Positions 46,311 through 54,286 of a stretch of DNA of 64,000 nucleotides are shown here, piece by piece. A program made the translations under genes and the position numbers. Origin of the DNA: Methanobrevibacter arboriphilus (GTDB taxonomy: Archaea > Methanobacteriota > Methanobacteria > Methanobacteriales > Methanobacteriaceae). The stretch covers positions 1,751,001 through 1,815,000 of the forward strand of contig NZ_AP019779.1 of NCBI RefSeq assembly GCF_019669925.1, given 5' to 3'. The notes under the pieces are model-generated. The model saw nothing but the letters and a program-made list of their open reading frames with translations, searched no databases and was not told the DNA's origin. Numbering within the stretch: position 1 is the stretch's first letter; each line of letters starts with the position of its first letter.

Positions 46311-47105
46311 ATGAAAAAGTTAAGTTCGATTATATCTCAGTTTACGATAATTGATATCGTGATTTTAATTTTTATTATAGGAACTTTATTATTCTCGGTT
46401 TATACAATTGTTAGTAATGATGCTGGTGATGTTGAGACTTATATTTTTGATTCTCAGACCATAAAGGATCTTCCTGATAAGTATTCGACATTATATCACA
46501 AAGGTGAAATAGTTAAAGCTGAAATCAAAGGTTATAATCAGGAAGGTAAAGATATTAGTGCAAATGGAACAGTTATTTGGGTTGATGTTTATAAAGGGGG
46601 AAATACAAAAGTTGAAATCCTTTCAAACAATTCAAATAAGCCTATAATGGCAGCATACGATGCAGATAATGCTGATATCTATATTAAAGAAATAACATTA
46701 AAAAGTACTGGTGATAAATATAAAAATGTTGTTGATATTAAAATCAAGCATCAAAGTGTATCAACATTAAAAAATTTAGTATCTGGAATTCCTAATGGGA
46801 CTAATTACACAATTTCAACAAGAATTAGTGTTAATAATGTGAATAATAATGTGTTTCAAAACTTATCAAATATTATGTATGATGATTTAAAAAAAGAGTC
46901 TATTCGGCCTACTTTTAAAAACTCTTATCTTCAATTAGCTCTTGTAATGGCAGATGATTCTGATATTAGATTAGCATCAAAGATTCTTGGAAATATAAAT
47001 GGTGAATCTGATACAATTAATATTAGGATATATAATGCAAATCAAGAGCAAATAAATGCAATTGAAAATAGTTATGATGTTTTAAGTGTAAATAGAGTTA
47101 CATAA
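46311..47105 (+). CDS. Single-pass membrane protein, possibly DUF4330-like
   Basis: This 264-aa protein has a short basic start, one hydrophobic segment (FTIIDIVILIFIIGTLLFSV, about residues 10-29), then an outside domain of about 230 residues. The pattern 'II-D-(hydrophobic)20' and the beta-rich start of the outer domain recall DUF4330 proteins, a weak resemblance by eye. Several N-x-S/T sequons suggest it is glycosylated. It precedes a polysaccharide polymerase gene by about 90 bases, so a role in exporting or assembling a surface glycan is possible. Start chosen at ATG 46311 because the 12 residues before it lack a ribosome site. Confidence 0.5.
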   Translation: MKKLSSIISQFTIIDIVILIFIIGTLLFSVYTIVSNDAGDVETYIFDSQTIKDLPDKYSTLYHKGEIVKAEIKGYNQEGKDISANGTVIWVDVYKGGNTKVEILSNNSNKPIMAAYDADNADIYIKEITLKSTGDKYKNVVDIKIKHQSVSTLKNLVSGIPNGTNYTISTRISVNNVNNNVFQNLSNIMYDDLKKESIRPTFKNSYLQLALVMADDSDIRLASKILGNINGESDTINIRIYNANQEQINAIENSYDVLSVNRVT

Positions 47106-47198
47106 TAAAACTTTTTAGAAACAGACTCTTTAAAACAGATTTTTTAGAAACAAACTTTTTAGAAACATAAAATTATAATTCATCTTGGAGTGAACTTT

Positions 47199-48508
47199 AT
47201 GAGCTTTTTTTATTCTTTAGGAATTAAAGTATCATTTTTCATTGAAAAAACTTTTAAAAATTCTAAATTATTTGTTTTAATTTTTAAAATTATGTTATCT
47301 GTTGAAAAAAGCTTTCTTAATAGTTATTTTAAGAACATTTATCCAAGTAATGACTTTATTAGTTTTTTAAGAAGAAGTAAGATATTAAATAATCATTTAT
47401 TTCATCCTTTTTGCTTTTTAATTATTTTTTCAATTTTCTTAATGATTTCTACAATTGATTTATCTTTTGAGTTGAAATTTACATTATTTTTAGCCTTTAT
47501 TAGTTTCATTGGTGGTGTTTTATTTTTACCAATGTGTTTTTTTAAAGGTAAAAATCAAAATCAGTTTATTAAGATTGATTATAATGATTTTTATTCAATT
47601 GGTTTTGTCTGTATACTTAGTGGTGTCTTATCTTTTTTCATTTGTACTATTACAATGGGAGGATTACCTATTTTTAATCCTTCTTTGCGATATAAATTGA
47701 TACCTATTTTTACTATGCCTATTAGTTTGTTGATTCCTGGTGTAGGTCTTGTTGCTAGTTCTTATTTGCAGCGTTTTAAAGATAATAAACTAACTTTTTC
47801 TCAAGTAAGATTTAGATTTCTTGTTTTATCTTTTATTGCTTCATTTTTCTATTTGCTCTAGGATATAGAACACATTTGTGTGCTGTCATGCTCATGATGC
47901 TTATTATGGGGTACTATGGAAGAATAATTTCTATTTGGGAAGTTATAATTGTTTTAATTGTTGGATTTTTCTTTCTTTCAGGTTTTGGATATCTCAGAGC
48001 TATTGAAGAAAATTCTGCAAATAATTTAGGGCTTTTTGAATCTCTTAGATCTAGAGTTAATTTCACAATGAATGTTTTAAATCTTATAGATAGTGTTTCA
48101 GGAAATTTTGGCATTACTCATGGTAAGTTAATACTTAGTGCAATTCCCGGAAGTAGTGGTCTTAGTACAAGGATGATTATTGGTAAATTAATAGCTTGGA
48201 GAGGTACTGTATCAATCACTCCTACTATTATTGGTCCTATGTTACTTGATTTTGGAAGGTTAGGTGTGGTTCTCGGTATGTGTCTTATTGGATTTATATT
48301 AGGGTTAGGATATAAGATAATGAGAATATCAAAAGATTTTTCTTATATTTTTGTTTATAGTTTACTTCTAACCTATGCTATTATATGTATCGAAACTGGT
48401 TTGATGGAAATTAATGTTCTCTGCTACTTTTTACTGGGATTTTTACTTTATATGGCTAATATTATTTATAATAAAAAAATTAAGGTTGGAGAATGTAGTG
48501 ATGGTTAA
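47199..48508 (+). pseudogene. Oligosaccharide repeat-unit polymerase, frameshifted
   Basis: Two adjacent frames make one multi-pass membrane protein of about 435 residues. The first (47199-47861, frame of 47199) ends LSFIASFFYLL-stop. The second, in a frame that needs one extra base, continues GYRTHLCAVMLMMLIMGYYG and runs to 48508. Hydrophobic segments continue evenly across the break, and the second part has no good ribosome site. The break lies near 47856-47863 (TTGCTCTAGGA); one added base restores the frame. The joined protein looks like the archaeal O-antigen-polymerase-like family next to envelope genes. GGAG at 47187-47190 supports ATG 47199. It may be a true mutation or a sequencing error. 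Confidence 0.7.
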
Positions 48509-48887
48509 TGATATAGTGGATTATCCTTTAGATAATTTTTTAAAATTAATTACTGATTTATTAGTATCAATGGGCTATGGTGGTGGAAGAAAACAAACTC
48601 AAACAAATTTAAAAATAATAGATAATAATAAAATTATTGTTGAAGGAGTTATAAATGAAGATATTTTAGGGTTTAGAAAAATTTACTTGCAAGCTAGGCA
48701 GTCCAGAGATATAATCTCTAAAATTGAGGTTGAAGATTTCATGAAAAAATTAAATGATTGTAATGCAGAAAACGGGGTTTTTATCACAACTTCAGACTTT
48801 GAAAACAAAAAATACAATGAAATTAAGAATATTCGACTAATAAATGGTGTTGAACTAATAAATCTAATTTCTGAATATGGAACATAA
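48501..48887 (+). CDS. Mrr-like restriction-endonuclease-fold protein, degenerate active site
   Basis: This 128-aa protein resembles the Mrr nuclease-like domain: MGYGGGRKQTQTNL, then IIVEGVINEDILGFRKIYLQ, ARQSRD, NGVFITTSDFENKKYNEIK and INGVELINLI. The Mrr family needs an Asp in the 'GxDG' position and Lys in 'QAK'; here they read VEG and QAR. Cleavage activity is therefore doubtful. It overlaps the polymerase frame by 8 bases and sits 18 bases before the DUF354 gene, in an envelope gene group and not with a methylase. The start is ATG 48501 with GGAG at 48488-48491; an earlier in-frame ATG at 48414 would read into the polymerase gene. Confidence 0.65.
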   Translation: MVNDIVDYPLDNFLKLITDLLVSMGYGGGRKQTQTNLKIIDNNKIIVEGVINEDILGFRKIYLQARQSRDIISKIEVEDFMKKLNDCNAENGVFITTSDFENKKYNEIKNIRLINGVELINLISEYGT

Positions 48888-48905
48888 TTAGTGGAGTGTT
48901 TTTTC

Positions 48906-49946
48906 ATGAAAATTTGGATAGATATAACTAATGCTCCTCATGTAATGTTTTTTAAAGATATAATTAAATATTTTGAAGATCAAGGTGAAGATGTAATAGT
49001 AACTACTCGTGATTTTGGAGATATACATAGATTAATGGAAACTCATGATATTGATTTCATTTCTGTTGGTAAACATGGAGGATTAGGTCTATATAAAAAA
49101 TTAAAAGAAAGTACAAATAGAGTTAATGAGCTTGTAGATATAATAGCTCCTGAAAAAATCGATGTTTGTTTAGCTAAACATTCAGTAGAGTTACCACGTG
49201 TATCTTTTGGTCTTAATATACCTAATGTATATATTATAGATAATGAATATGCAGAAGCAGTAAATAAAATGACATTGCCATTATGTGATAGGATTATTGC
49301 CCCAAATGTTATTGATATAAGGAAGTTAATGAGGTATGGTGTAGATCCAAACAAAATAATAAGCTATGATGGTACTAGTGAGCTGCTTCACTTTAAAAAT
49401 TTTGAATATAATGAAAAAATCTTTGAAGATTTAAATATTAAACTTGATTTAAATAAAACTATATTAATGAGACCTGAACCTTCACTTGCTTCATATCTTG
49501 ATGTTGATTCTGAAAAATCAGTTCTTTCTCCAATAATTGATGTTTTAAAGGACTATGCTAACATTCTTGTTTTGCCTCGTTTTAAACAGCAAGCTGATAT
49601 TTTTGAAGGAATTAAAAATGTCAACATACTTGAACCTCCCATTGATTTATCTAGTGTAATTAAACAATGTGATCTAGTTATTGGTGCAGGAGGTACTATA
49701 AATAGGGAGTCGGCAGTTTTAAAAACGCCTGTGATTTCTTGTTATCCTGGAGAAACTTTGGCTGTTGATCAATATTATATTAATAGGGGTTTAATGTTTA
49801 AATATACTAATGTTGAAGATATTATTAATAATGCATTGTCTTTTCTTGTTGTTGATAAAGAAAATGATGATTATTATAATCAGAATTATGATATTTCTTC
49901 TAATAACTTATTTAAAACAATAATAGATTGTACATATAGGCTTTAA
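48906..49946 (+). CDS. DUF354 glycosyltransferase-like protein
   Basis: This 346-aa protein starts MKIWIDITNAPHVMFFKDII, the hallmark of DUF354 proteins, and has a two-domain glycosyltransferase (GT-B) look with CDLVIGAGGTINRESAVLKTP near residue 255 and ISCYPGETLAVDQY after it. Archaeal DUF354 proteins occur in surface polysaccharide loci; the sugar and acceptor are unknown. GTG at 48891 is in frame but overlaps the GTGGAGTG ribosome site for ATG 48906. It closes a four-gene run that includes the anchored protein, polymerase and Mrr-like gene. Confidence 0.82.
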   Translation: MKIWIDITNAPHVMFFKDIIKYFEDQGEDVIVTTRDFGDIHRLMETHDIDFISVGKHGGLGLYKKLKESTNRVNELVDIIAPEKIDVCLAKHSVELPRVSFGLNIPNVYIIDNEYAEAVNKMTLPLCDRIIAPNVIDIRKLMRYGVDPNKIISYDGTSELLHFKNFEYNEKIFEDLNIKLDLNKTILMRPEPSLASYLDVDSEKSVLSPIIDVLKDYANILVLPRFKQQADIFEGIKNVNILEPPIDLSSVIKQCDLVIGAGGTINRESAVLKTPVISCYPGETLAVDQYYINRGLMFKYTNVEDIINNALSFLVVDKENDDYYNQNYDISSNNLFKTIIDCTYRL

Positions 49947-50142
49947 ATTTAATTTTTTTATTGTAGAGTTATTTTTTATTAATATTATTTATTTTTTTAT
50001 TAATTATTTTTATTTTTAGCTATTTTTTATTTTTAATATTTTTTTATTAATTGATTTTTCAATAAATTATTATAGTTTTAAGATAAATATTTATTAGAAG
50101 AATTATAATCAATAGAATTATAAATTAAATTAGGTAGCTTTA

Positions 50143-51048
50143 ATGAAAAAAATTAATATTAAAAACATTAAAAAAAGACATATTGGATTAATACTTATTA
50201 TATTTATATCTGCTCTTTTATTAAGTAGCTTTGTAACAGTAGCTTTGAAAGATAGTGTTAATAATGCTGTTTGGGTTCAAGGAAAAAATATGAATGATGT
50301 TGATTTAGATAATTTATCTAAAAACGGTGTTCAAAATATTTTCATTCATTCTAGTGCTGTTGATATATTCGGAGAAAAAAATGTCAGCTCATGGGCAAAA
50401 AAAGCTAATGCAAATGGTATTAAAGTTCATATTTGGGTGCAGTGTTTTTATAATGGAACTTGGGTAAATCCTATCGATACTAATAAAAAAGATTTTAATT
50501 ATGATTATTTTAATGCTAAAATAGATCAGATAAATAAATTTGCTCAGATTCCTGGAATTAGTGGTATTCAATTAGATTATATTCGTTATCCTGGTAATGC
50601 TTATGAATATAATTATCCTAATGGAATTACTTCTACTAATGCTGTTTCAAAGTTTGTTTCAATGGTTAGTGATAGTCTTAAAAATAAGGATGTAACATTG
50701 TCTGCAACAGTAATGCCTGAAAGAGAAGATGAAAGATATTATGGTCAAGATGTTAGAACATTATCTCAGTATGTTGATGTGATAATTCCTATGGCTTATT
50801 CTGGTAATTATAATCAGAATTCTACTTGGATTAAAGAAACAGCATCCTATTTTAAAAGTTTAGCTTGGTGGTCTAAAGTAACTATGGGAATTCAAGTCTA
50901 TGTTAGTGACGATAATGAAACTTCTCTACCTGTTGATACAATAAAAGAAAATTCTAAAGCTGCATTAGAGGGGGGTGCTGACGGAGTCGCATTATTTAAT
51001 TGGGAGCTTATGAAAAACTGGTTTAATTTAAATGAAATTGAACAATGA
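50143..51048 (+). CDS. Membrane-anchored putative glycoside hydrolase (GHL10/DUF4015-like)
   Basis: This 301-aa protein has a basic start and one hydrophobic segment (IGLILIIFISALLLSSFVTV), then a TIM-barrel-like domain. VWVQGKNMNDVDLDNLSKNG begins the barrel; GISGIQLDYIRYPG near residue 140 is the key strand with the likely acid; VDVIIPMAYSGNYNQN and GADGVALFNWELMKNW lie on later strands. These patterns match hydrolase-like GHL10 and related families. It probably acts on surface or wall sugars outside the cell. TTAGGTAGCTTTA precedes the ATG. Confidence 0.72.
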   Translation: MKKINIKNIKKRHIGLILIIFISALLLSSFVTVALKDSVNNAVWVQGKNMNDVDLDNLSKNGVQNIFIHSSAVDIFGEKNVSSWAKKANANGIKVHIWVQCFYNGTWVNPIDTNKKDFNYDYFNAKIDQINKFAQIPGISGIQLDYIRYPGNAYEYNYPNGITSTNAVSKFVSMVSDSLKNKDVTLSATVMPEREDERYYGQDVRTLSQYVDVIIPMAYSGNYNQNSTWIKETASYFKSLAWWSKVTMGIQVYVSDDNETSLPVDTIKENSKAALEGGADGVALFNWELMKNWFNLNEIEQ

Positions 51049-51197
51049 GTTTAAAGGTTATTTTAGAAGTTATAGTAGGTTATATATGTTTTTAATTTGA
51101 ATATTTAAATTAAAATAAAAAATTATTGATTTAGTTTAATGAATATGTGGGTGATTATACATAATTTTATATAGGATTTTACTATAATAGGTAAAAT

Positions 51198-51836
51198 ATG
51201 GACTTTACAAATCAAATTATAGACATTATTTTAAACTTAGATATTTACTTAGGATATGTAATAAGTTTATTTGGTTCATTAACATATTTAATATTATTTT
51301 TAGTTGTTTTTTGCGAAACTGGGATAATAATTGTTTCATTTTTGCCAGGAGACTCGTTATTATTCATAATAGGTGCATTATCTGCAGGAGGGGCACTGAA
51401 TTTAATAGTTTCAATAATTATATTATCACTAGCAGCTATTTTGGGAGATACTGTTAATTATCAGATTGGAAAGTATATAGGTCCTAAAATATTCAATAAA
51501 GAAGGCTCTAAACTTTTCAATAAAAATCATTTAATTGAAGCTCATGATTTTTATGAGGAATATGGTGGAAAAACAATTATATTAGCACGTTTCATACCGA
51601 TTATACGAGCTTTTGCCCCATTTGTAGCTGGAATTGGATTAATGCCATACAAAAAATTTTTATCATATAATATAATTGGTGGTGTAGCATGGGTACTAAT
51701 TTTCACTTTAATAGGATACTTTTTTGGTAATTTGCTTATAGTGAAAGATAATTTTTCATTGTTAGTAATAGCTATTGTTGTTATCTCTGGTTTACCCATA
51801 GTAATACAATTAATAATGAAAAAAATAAAAGGGTAG
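51198..51836 (+). CDS. DedA-family membrane protein
   Basis: This 212-aa protein has DedA/VTT features: VVFCETGIIIVSFLPGDSLL near residue 36, ILGDTVNYQIGKYIGPKIF near 86, and KTIILARFIPIIRAFAPFVA with GIGLMPYKKF near 130. This is the 'classic' DedA arrangement with the Arg-x-x-P-x-x-R loop (ARFIPIIR), closer to bacterial lipid-carrier transporters than the paralogue at 20410-21051. It may recycle a prenyl-phosphate carrier for surface glycans, which fits the neighbours; this is inference. AATAGGTAAAAT precedes the ATG. Confidence 0.9.
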   Translation: MDFTNQIIDIILNLDIYLGYVISLFGSLTYLILFLVVFCETGIIIVSFLPGDSLLFIIGALSAGGALNLIVSIIILSLAAILGDTVNYQIGKYIGPKIFNKEGSKLFNKNHLIEAHDFYEEYGGKTIILARFIPIIRAFAPFVAGIGLMPYKKFLSYNIIGGVAWVLIFTLIGYFFGNLLIVKDNFSLLVIAIVVISGLPIVIQLIMKKIKG

Positions 51837-51987
51837 TAAGTCTTGATTTAGTATATTAATTTATTACTTAAATTTAGTAATTTTAGTTTAACACTTTAGT
51901 TTAATACTTTAATTTAATATTTTAATTTAGTATTCTATACTTTAGTTTTTATACTTTAGTTTAATTTTATAATTTTATAATTTTATT

Positions 51988-52497
51988 TTAGTATTTCTCA
52001 TAATGAACTCTATCTTCATGATATTTATCGATAAATTTATTTTCTTCACCTTCTGCAGGATATCCAATACTTATTATGTTGAATGGTCTTAAATTTTCAC
52101 TAAGGTTGAATAAATTAGATATATAATTCATTCTTTCCTCTTTAGGTGCAATGTTTACCCACACAGCACCTAAATCTAAATAACTTGCTTCCAATAGTAA
52201 AGTTGTAGCTGCAGCTGCCATATCTTGCTGCCATACATGTTTGAAATGAGAATTTTCCATATTTGCTATAAGTACAATTGCTAAGTTAGCTCCTTTTAAA
52301 ACCTTTGCATTATGATCCATTTCACTCAATTTGTTTATAGTTTCTTTATTTTTAATAACTATAAATTCCCAAGGTTCTTTACCCATTCTAGATCCTGGTG
52401 CTTGCATTGCAGCTTTTAACAATTTATCTATCTTTTCATCCTCGATTTCGCCTTCACGATATTTCCTAATACTTCTTCTTTTGAATATTTCTTCCAT
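51988..52497 (-). CDS. Nitroreductase-family FMN protein
   Basis: This 169-aa protein starts MEEIFKRRSIRKYREGEIED, with the Arg-rich FMN phosphate site RRSIRKY. AAMQAPGSRMGKEPWEFIV is the second FMN contact, and DMAAAATTLLLEASYLDLGAVWVN is the dimer helix. It ends ISIGYPAEGEEN. The family reduces nitro compounds, flavins or quinones with NAD(P)H; the substrate here is unknown. AGGAAGTTATATA precedes the ATG. It stands alone between the DedA gene and queC. Confidence 0.9.
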   Translation of the reverse strand: MEEIFKRRSIRKYREGEIEDEKIDKLLKAAMQAPGSRMGKEPWEFIVIKNKETINKLSEMDHNAKVLKGANLAIVLIANMENSHFKHVWQQDMAAAATTLLLEASYLDLGAVWVNIAPKEERMNYISNLFNLSENLRPFNIISIGYPAEGEENKFIDKYHEDRVHYEKY

Positions 52498-52850
52498 TAT
52501 ATAACTTCCTGCTCTTTATTACATATTTTTAGTTTTTATTATATAATTCCTTTTTTATTATATAATTAAAATTAATAGAACATTATTTAAAATTTATAAA
52601 ACTAATAAAATTTATAAAGTTAATAAAATCTATAAAAATAATATTTAAAAAAATTATATTTAATAATAATTATTAGTTTAATATATAATTATATTTAGAA
52701 TTATATTAGTTTATTAATTATATTAGTTTAATAATTATATTTAGTTTATTAATTATTTTTAGTAATAAAATGATAAATTGTATCAATAAAAGAATAAATA
52801 ATATATTATTTTTAAAAAAGCTTTTATTGAATTATCAGTTGTTGGGGAAA

Positions 52851-53552
52851 ATGAAGTTTAAAAATAGTAATAATAAAAAAGCAATTTCTGTTCTTTCAGG
52901 AGGATTAGATTCAACCGTTGCAACAAGTTTCTTTTCAAAAGATTATGATATTCATGCAATAACTTTTAACTATGGCCAAAAAAGTTTAAATCAGGAAATT
53001 AATGCTTCAAAGAAAATATGTAAAAAATTAGGTATGAGGCATACAATAATCGACATTCGATGGTTAGCTAATCTTGGAAACTCTGCACTGACTAATGATA
53101 ATCATATTCCTGAGGTAAATTTCGATGATATTGATAATATGGATGTTAGTAAAAAAACAGCTAATAAAGTTTGGGTTCCAGGTAGAAATGTTGTTTTTAC
53201 AGCTATAGCTACTTCTTTTGCTGAAAGTGAAAGTGCAGATATAATAATTGTTGGTTGGGACAAAGAAGAAGCAGCTACATTTCCAGATAATTCAAAAGAG
53301 TTTTTAAATAGCTTTAATGAGCTTATAGATATTGGGACTATTTCTTCTAATAAAATTGAAATAAAGGCTCCTTTAATTGATTTAGATAAAATTGAAATTG
53401 TTAAGCTTGGAAAAAGGGTTGATGCTCCTATGGATATTAGCTATTCTTGTTATACTGGAGAAAATAATCATTGTGGTGTTTGTGAATCTTGTGTTCGTCG
53501 TAAAAGGGCTTTTATAGAAGCTGGAATTGATGATCCAACTATTTATATATAA
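52851..53552 (+). CDS. queC: 7-cyano-7-deazaguanine synthase
   Basis: This 233-aa protein has the PP-loop SVLSGGLDSTVATSFF at the start, then FNYGQKSLNQEINASKKICK, VPGRNVVFTAIATSFAES and the zinc site CYTGENNHCGVCESCVRRKRAF at the end. QueC makes preQ0 from carboxydeazaguanine and ammonia; in archaea this feeds archaeosine in tRNA. The reading frame runs back to ATG 52770, which adds 27 residues not seen in the family, while GGGGAAA lies just before ATG 52851, so I chose 52851. No other queuosine-type gene is adjacent. Confidence 0.93.
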   Translation: MKFKNSNNKKAISVLSGGLDSTVATSFFSKDYDIHAITFNYGQKSLNQEINASKKICKKLGMRHTIIDIRWLANLGNSALTNDNHIPEVNFDDIDNMDVSKKTANKVWVPGRNVVFTAIATSFAESESADIIIVGWDKEEAATFPDNSKEFLNSFNELIDIGTISSNKIEIKAPLIDLDKIEIVKLGKRVDAPMDISYSCYTGENNHCGVCESCVRRKRAFIEAGIDDPTIYI

Positions 53553-53620
53553 TAGCTCTTTTTTTTTTTTAATTAATTAAATTTTCATAATATTATTTTT
53601 ATTTAAATTTCTAGTATTTT

Positions 53621-54136
53621 TCAATGGAATCTTTTTTCTTTTTTTAACTGTTCATAGTGTTTTTTATCTCTATATTTAAAGACTTTAGCTGGATGACCTC
53701 CCGCAATTCCATATTTAGGTATATTTTTAACAACAACACTTCCTGCCTGAATAATAGCTCCTTCTCCAATGGTAACTCCAGCTAATATAGTAACCTTATT
53801 TCCAATCCATACATTATCTTTTATTATGATATCTTTTGATATAACTGTTTCATCATATGGTATTGATTTGCCATTATCATAATTATGAATGTCAGTTATT
53901 AGCATACACTCAATTCCAGAGTGAAAATTGTCCCCTATAATAACTTTACCATGACCTTGTATTTTAATTCCATTAAAATTAACATTGTTTCCTAATTCTG
54001 TCTTTGGAGTAACATAACTTGGGCCATTAACTTTCAAATCATTTCCCACAACATTAGCTACTTTTTTAACCTTATTAGAATATTTTCTCTTTTTGAAATT
54101 TTGATAATATTTATAGAAAATTGTTATTATACTCAT
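53621..54136 (-). CDS. Hexapeptide-repeat acyltransferase
   Basis: This 171-aa protein is a left-handed beta-helix acyltransferase. Hexapeptide patterns run from about residue 30 (VGNDLKVNGPSYVTPKTELG) to 155 (VTILAGVTIGEGAIIQAGSV then VVKNIPKYGIAGGHPAKVFK). The His in TDIHNYDNGKSIP fits the WbbJ-like group that acetylates sugars. Such enzymes decorate surface polysaccharides, in keeping with the region. The short N-terminal hydrophobic and basic stretch may lie on the membrane. AAGGTCATTTT precedes the ATG. Confidence 0.88.
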   Translation of the reverse strand: MSIITIFYKYYQNFKKRKYSNKVKKVANVVGNDLKVNGPSYVTPKTELGNNVNFNGIKIQGHGKVIIGDNFHSGIECMLITDIHNYDNGKSIPYDETVISKDIIIKDNVWIGNKVTILAGVTIGEGAIIQAGSVVVKNIPKYGIAGGHPAKVFKYRDKKHYEQLKKEKRFH

Positions 54137-54220
54137 AAAATGACCTTAAATTAATAATCTATTGATTTTTTAAGCTGTTGCTGGATTTGAAATTAATTTC
54201 TTATTTTTTAATTTCTTATT

Positions 54221-54282
54221 TTTTTCTAGTTTTTATCTTTTTCTAGTTTTTTATCTTTTTCTAGTTTTTTATCTTTTTTTAT
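54221..54282. repeat. 18-bp tandem repeat downstream of the NERD gene
   Basis: Three near-perfect copies of a 17-18 base unit (CTAGTTTTTTATCTTTTT on the plus strand) end 5 bases before the stop codon of the minus-strand gene. On the transcript it reads AAAAAGATAAAAAACTAG, so no T-run terminator is formed. Confidence 0.85.
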
Positions 54283-54286
54283 CTAA

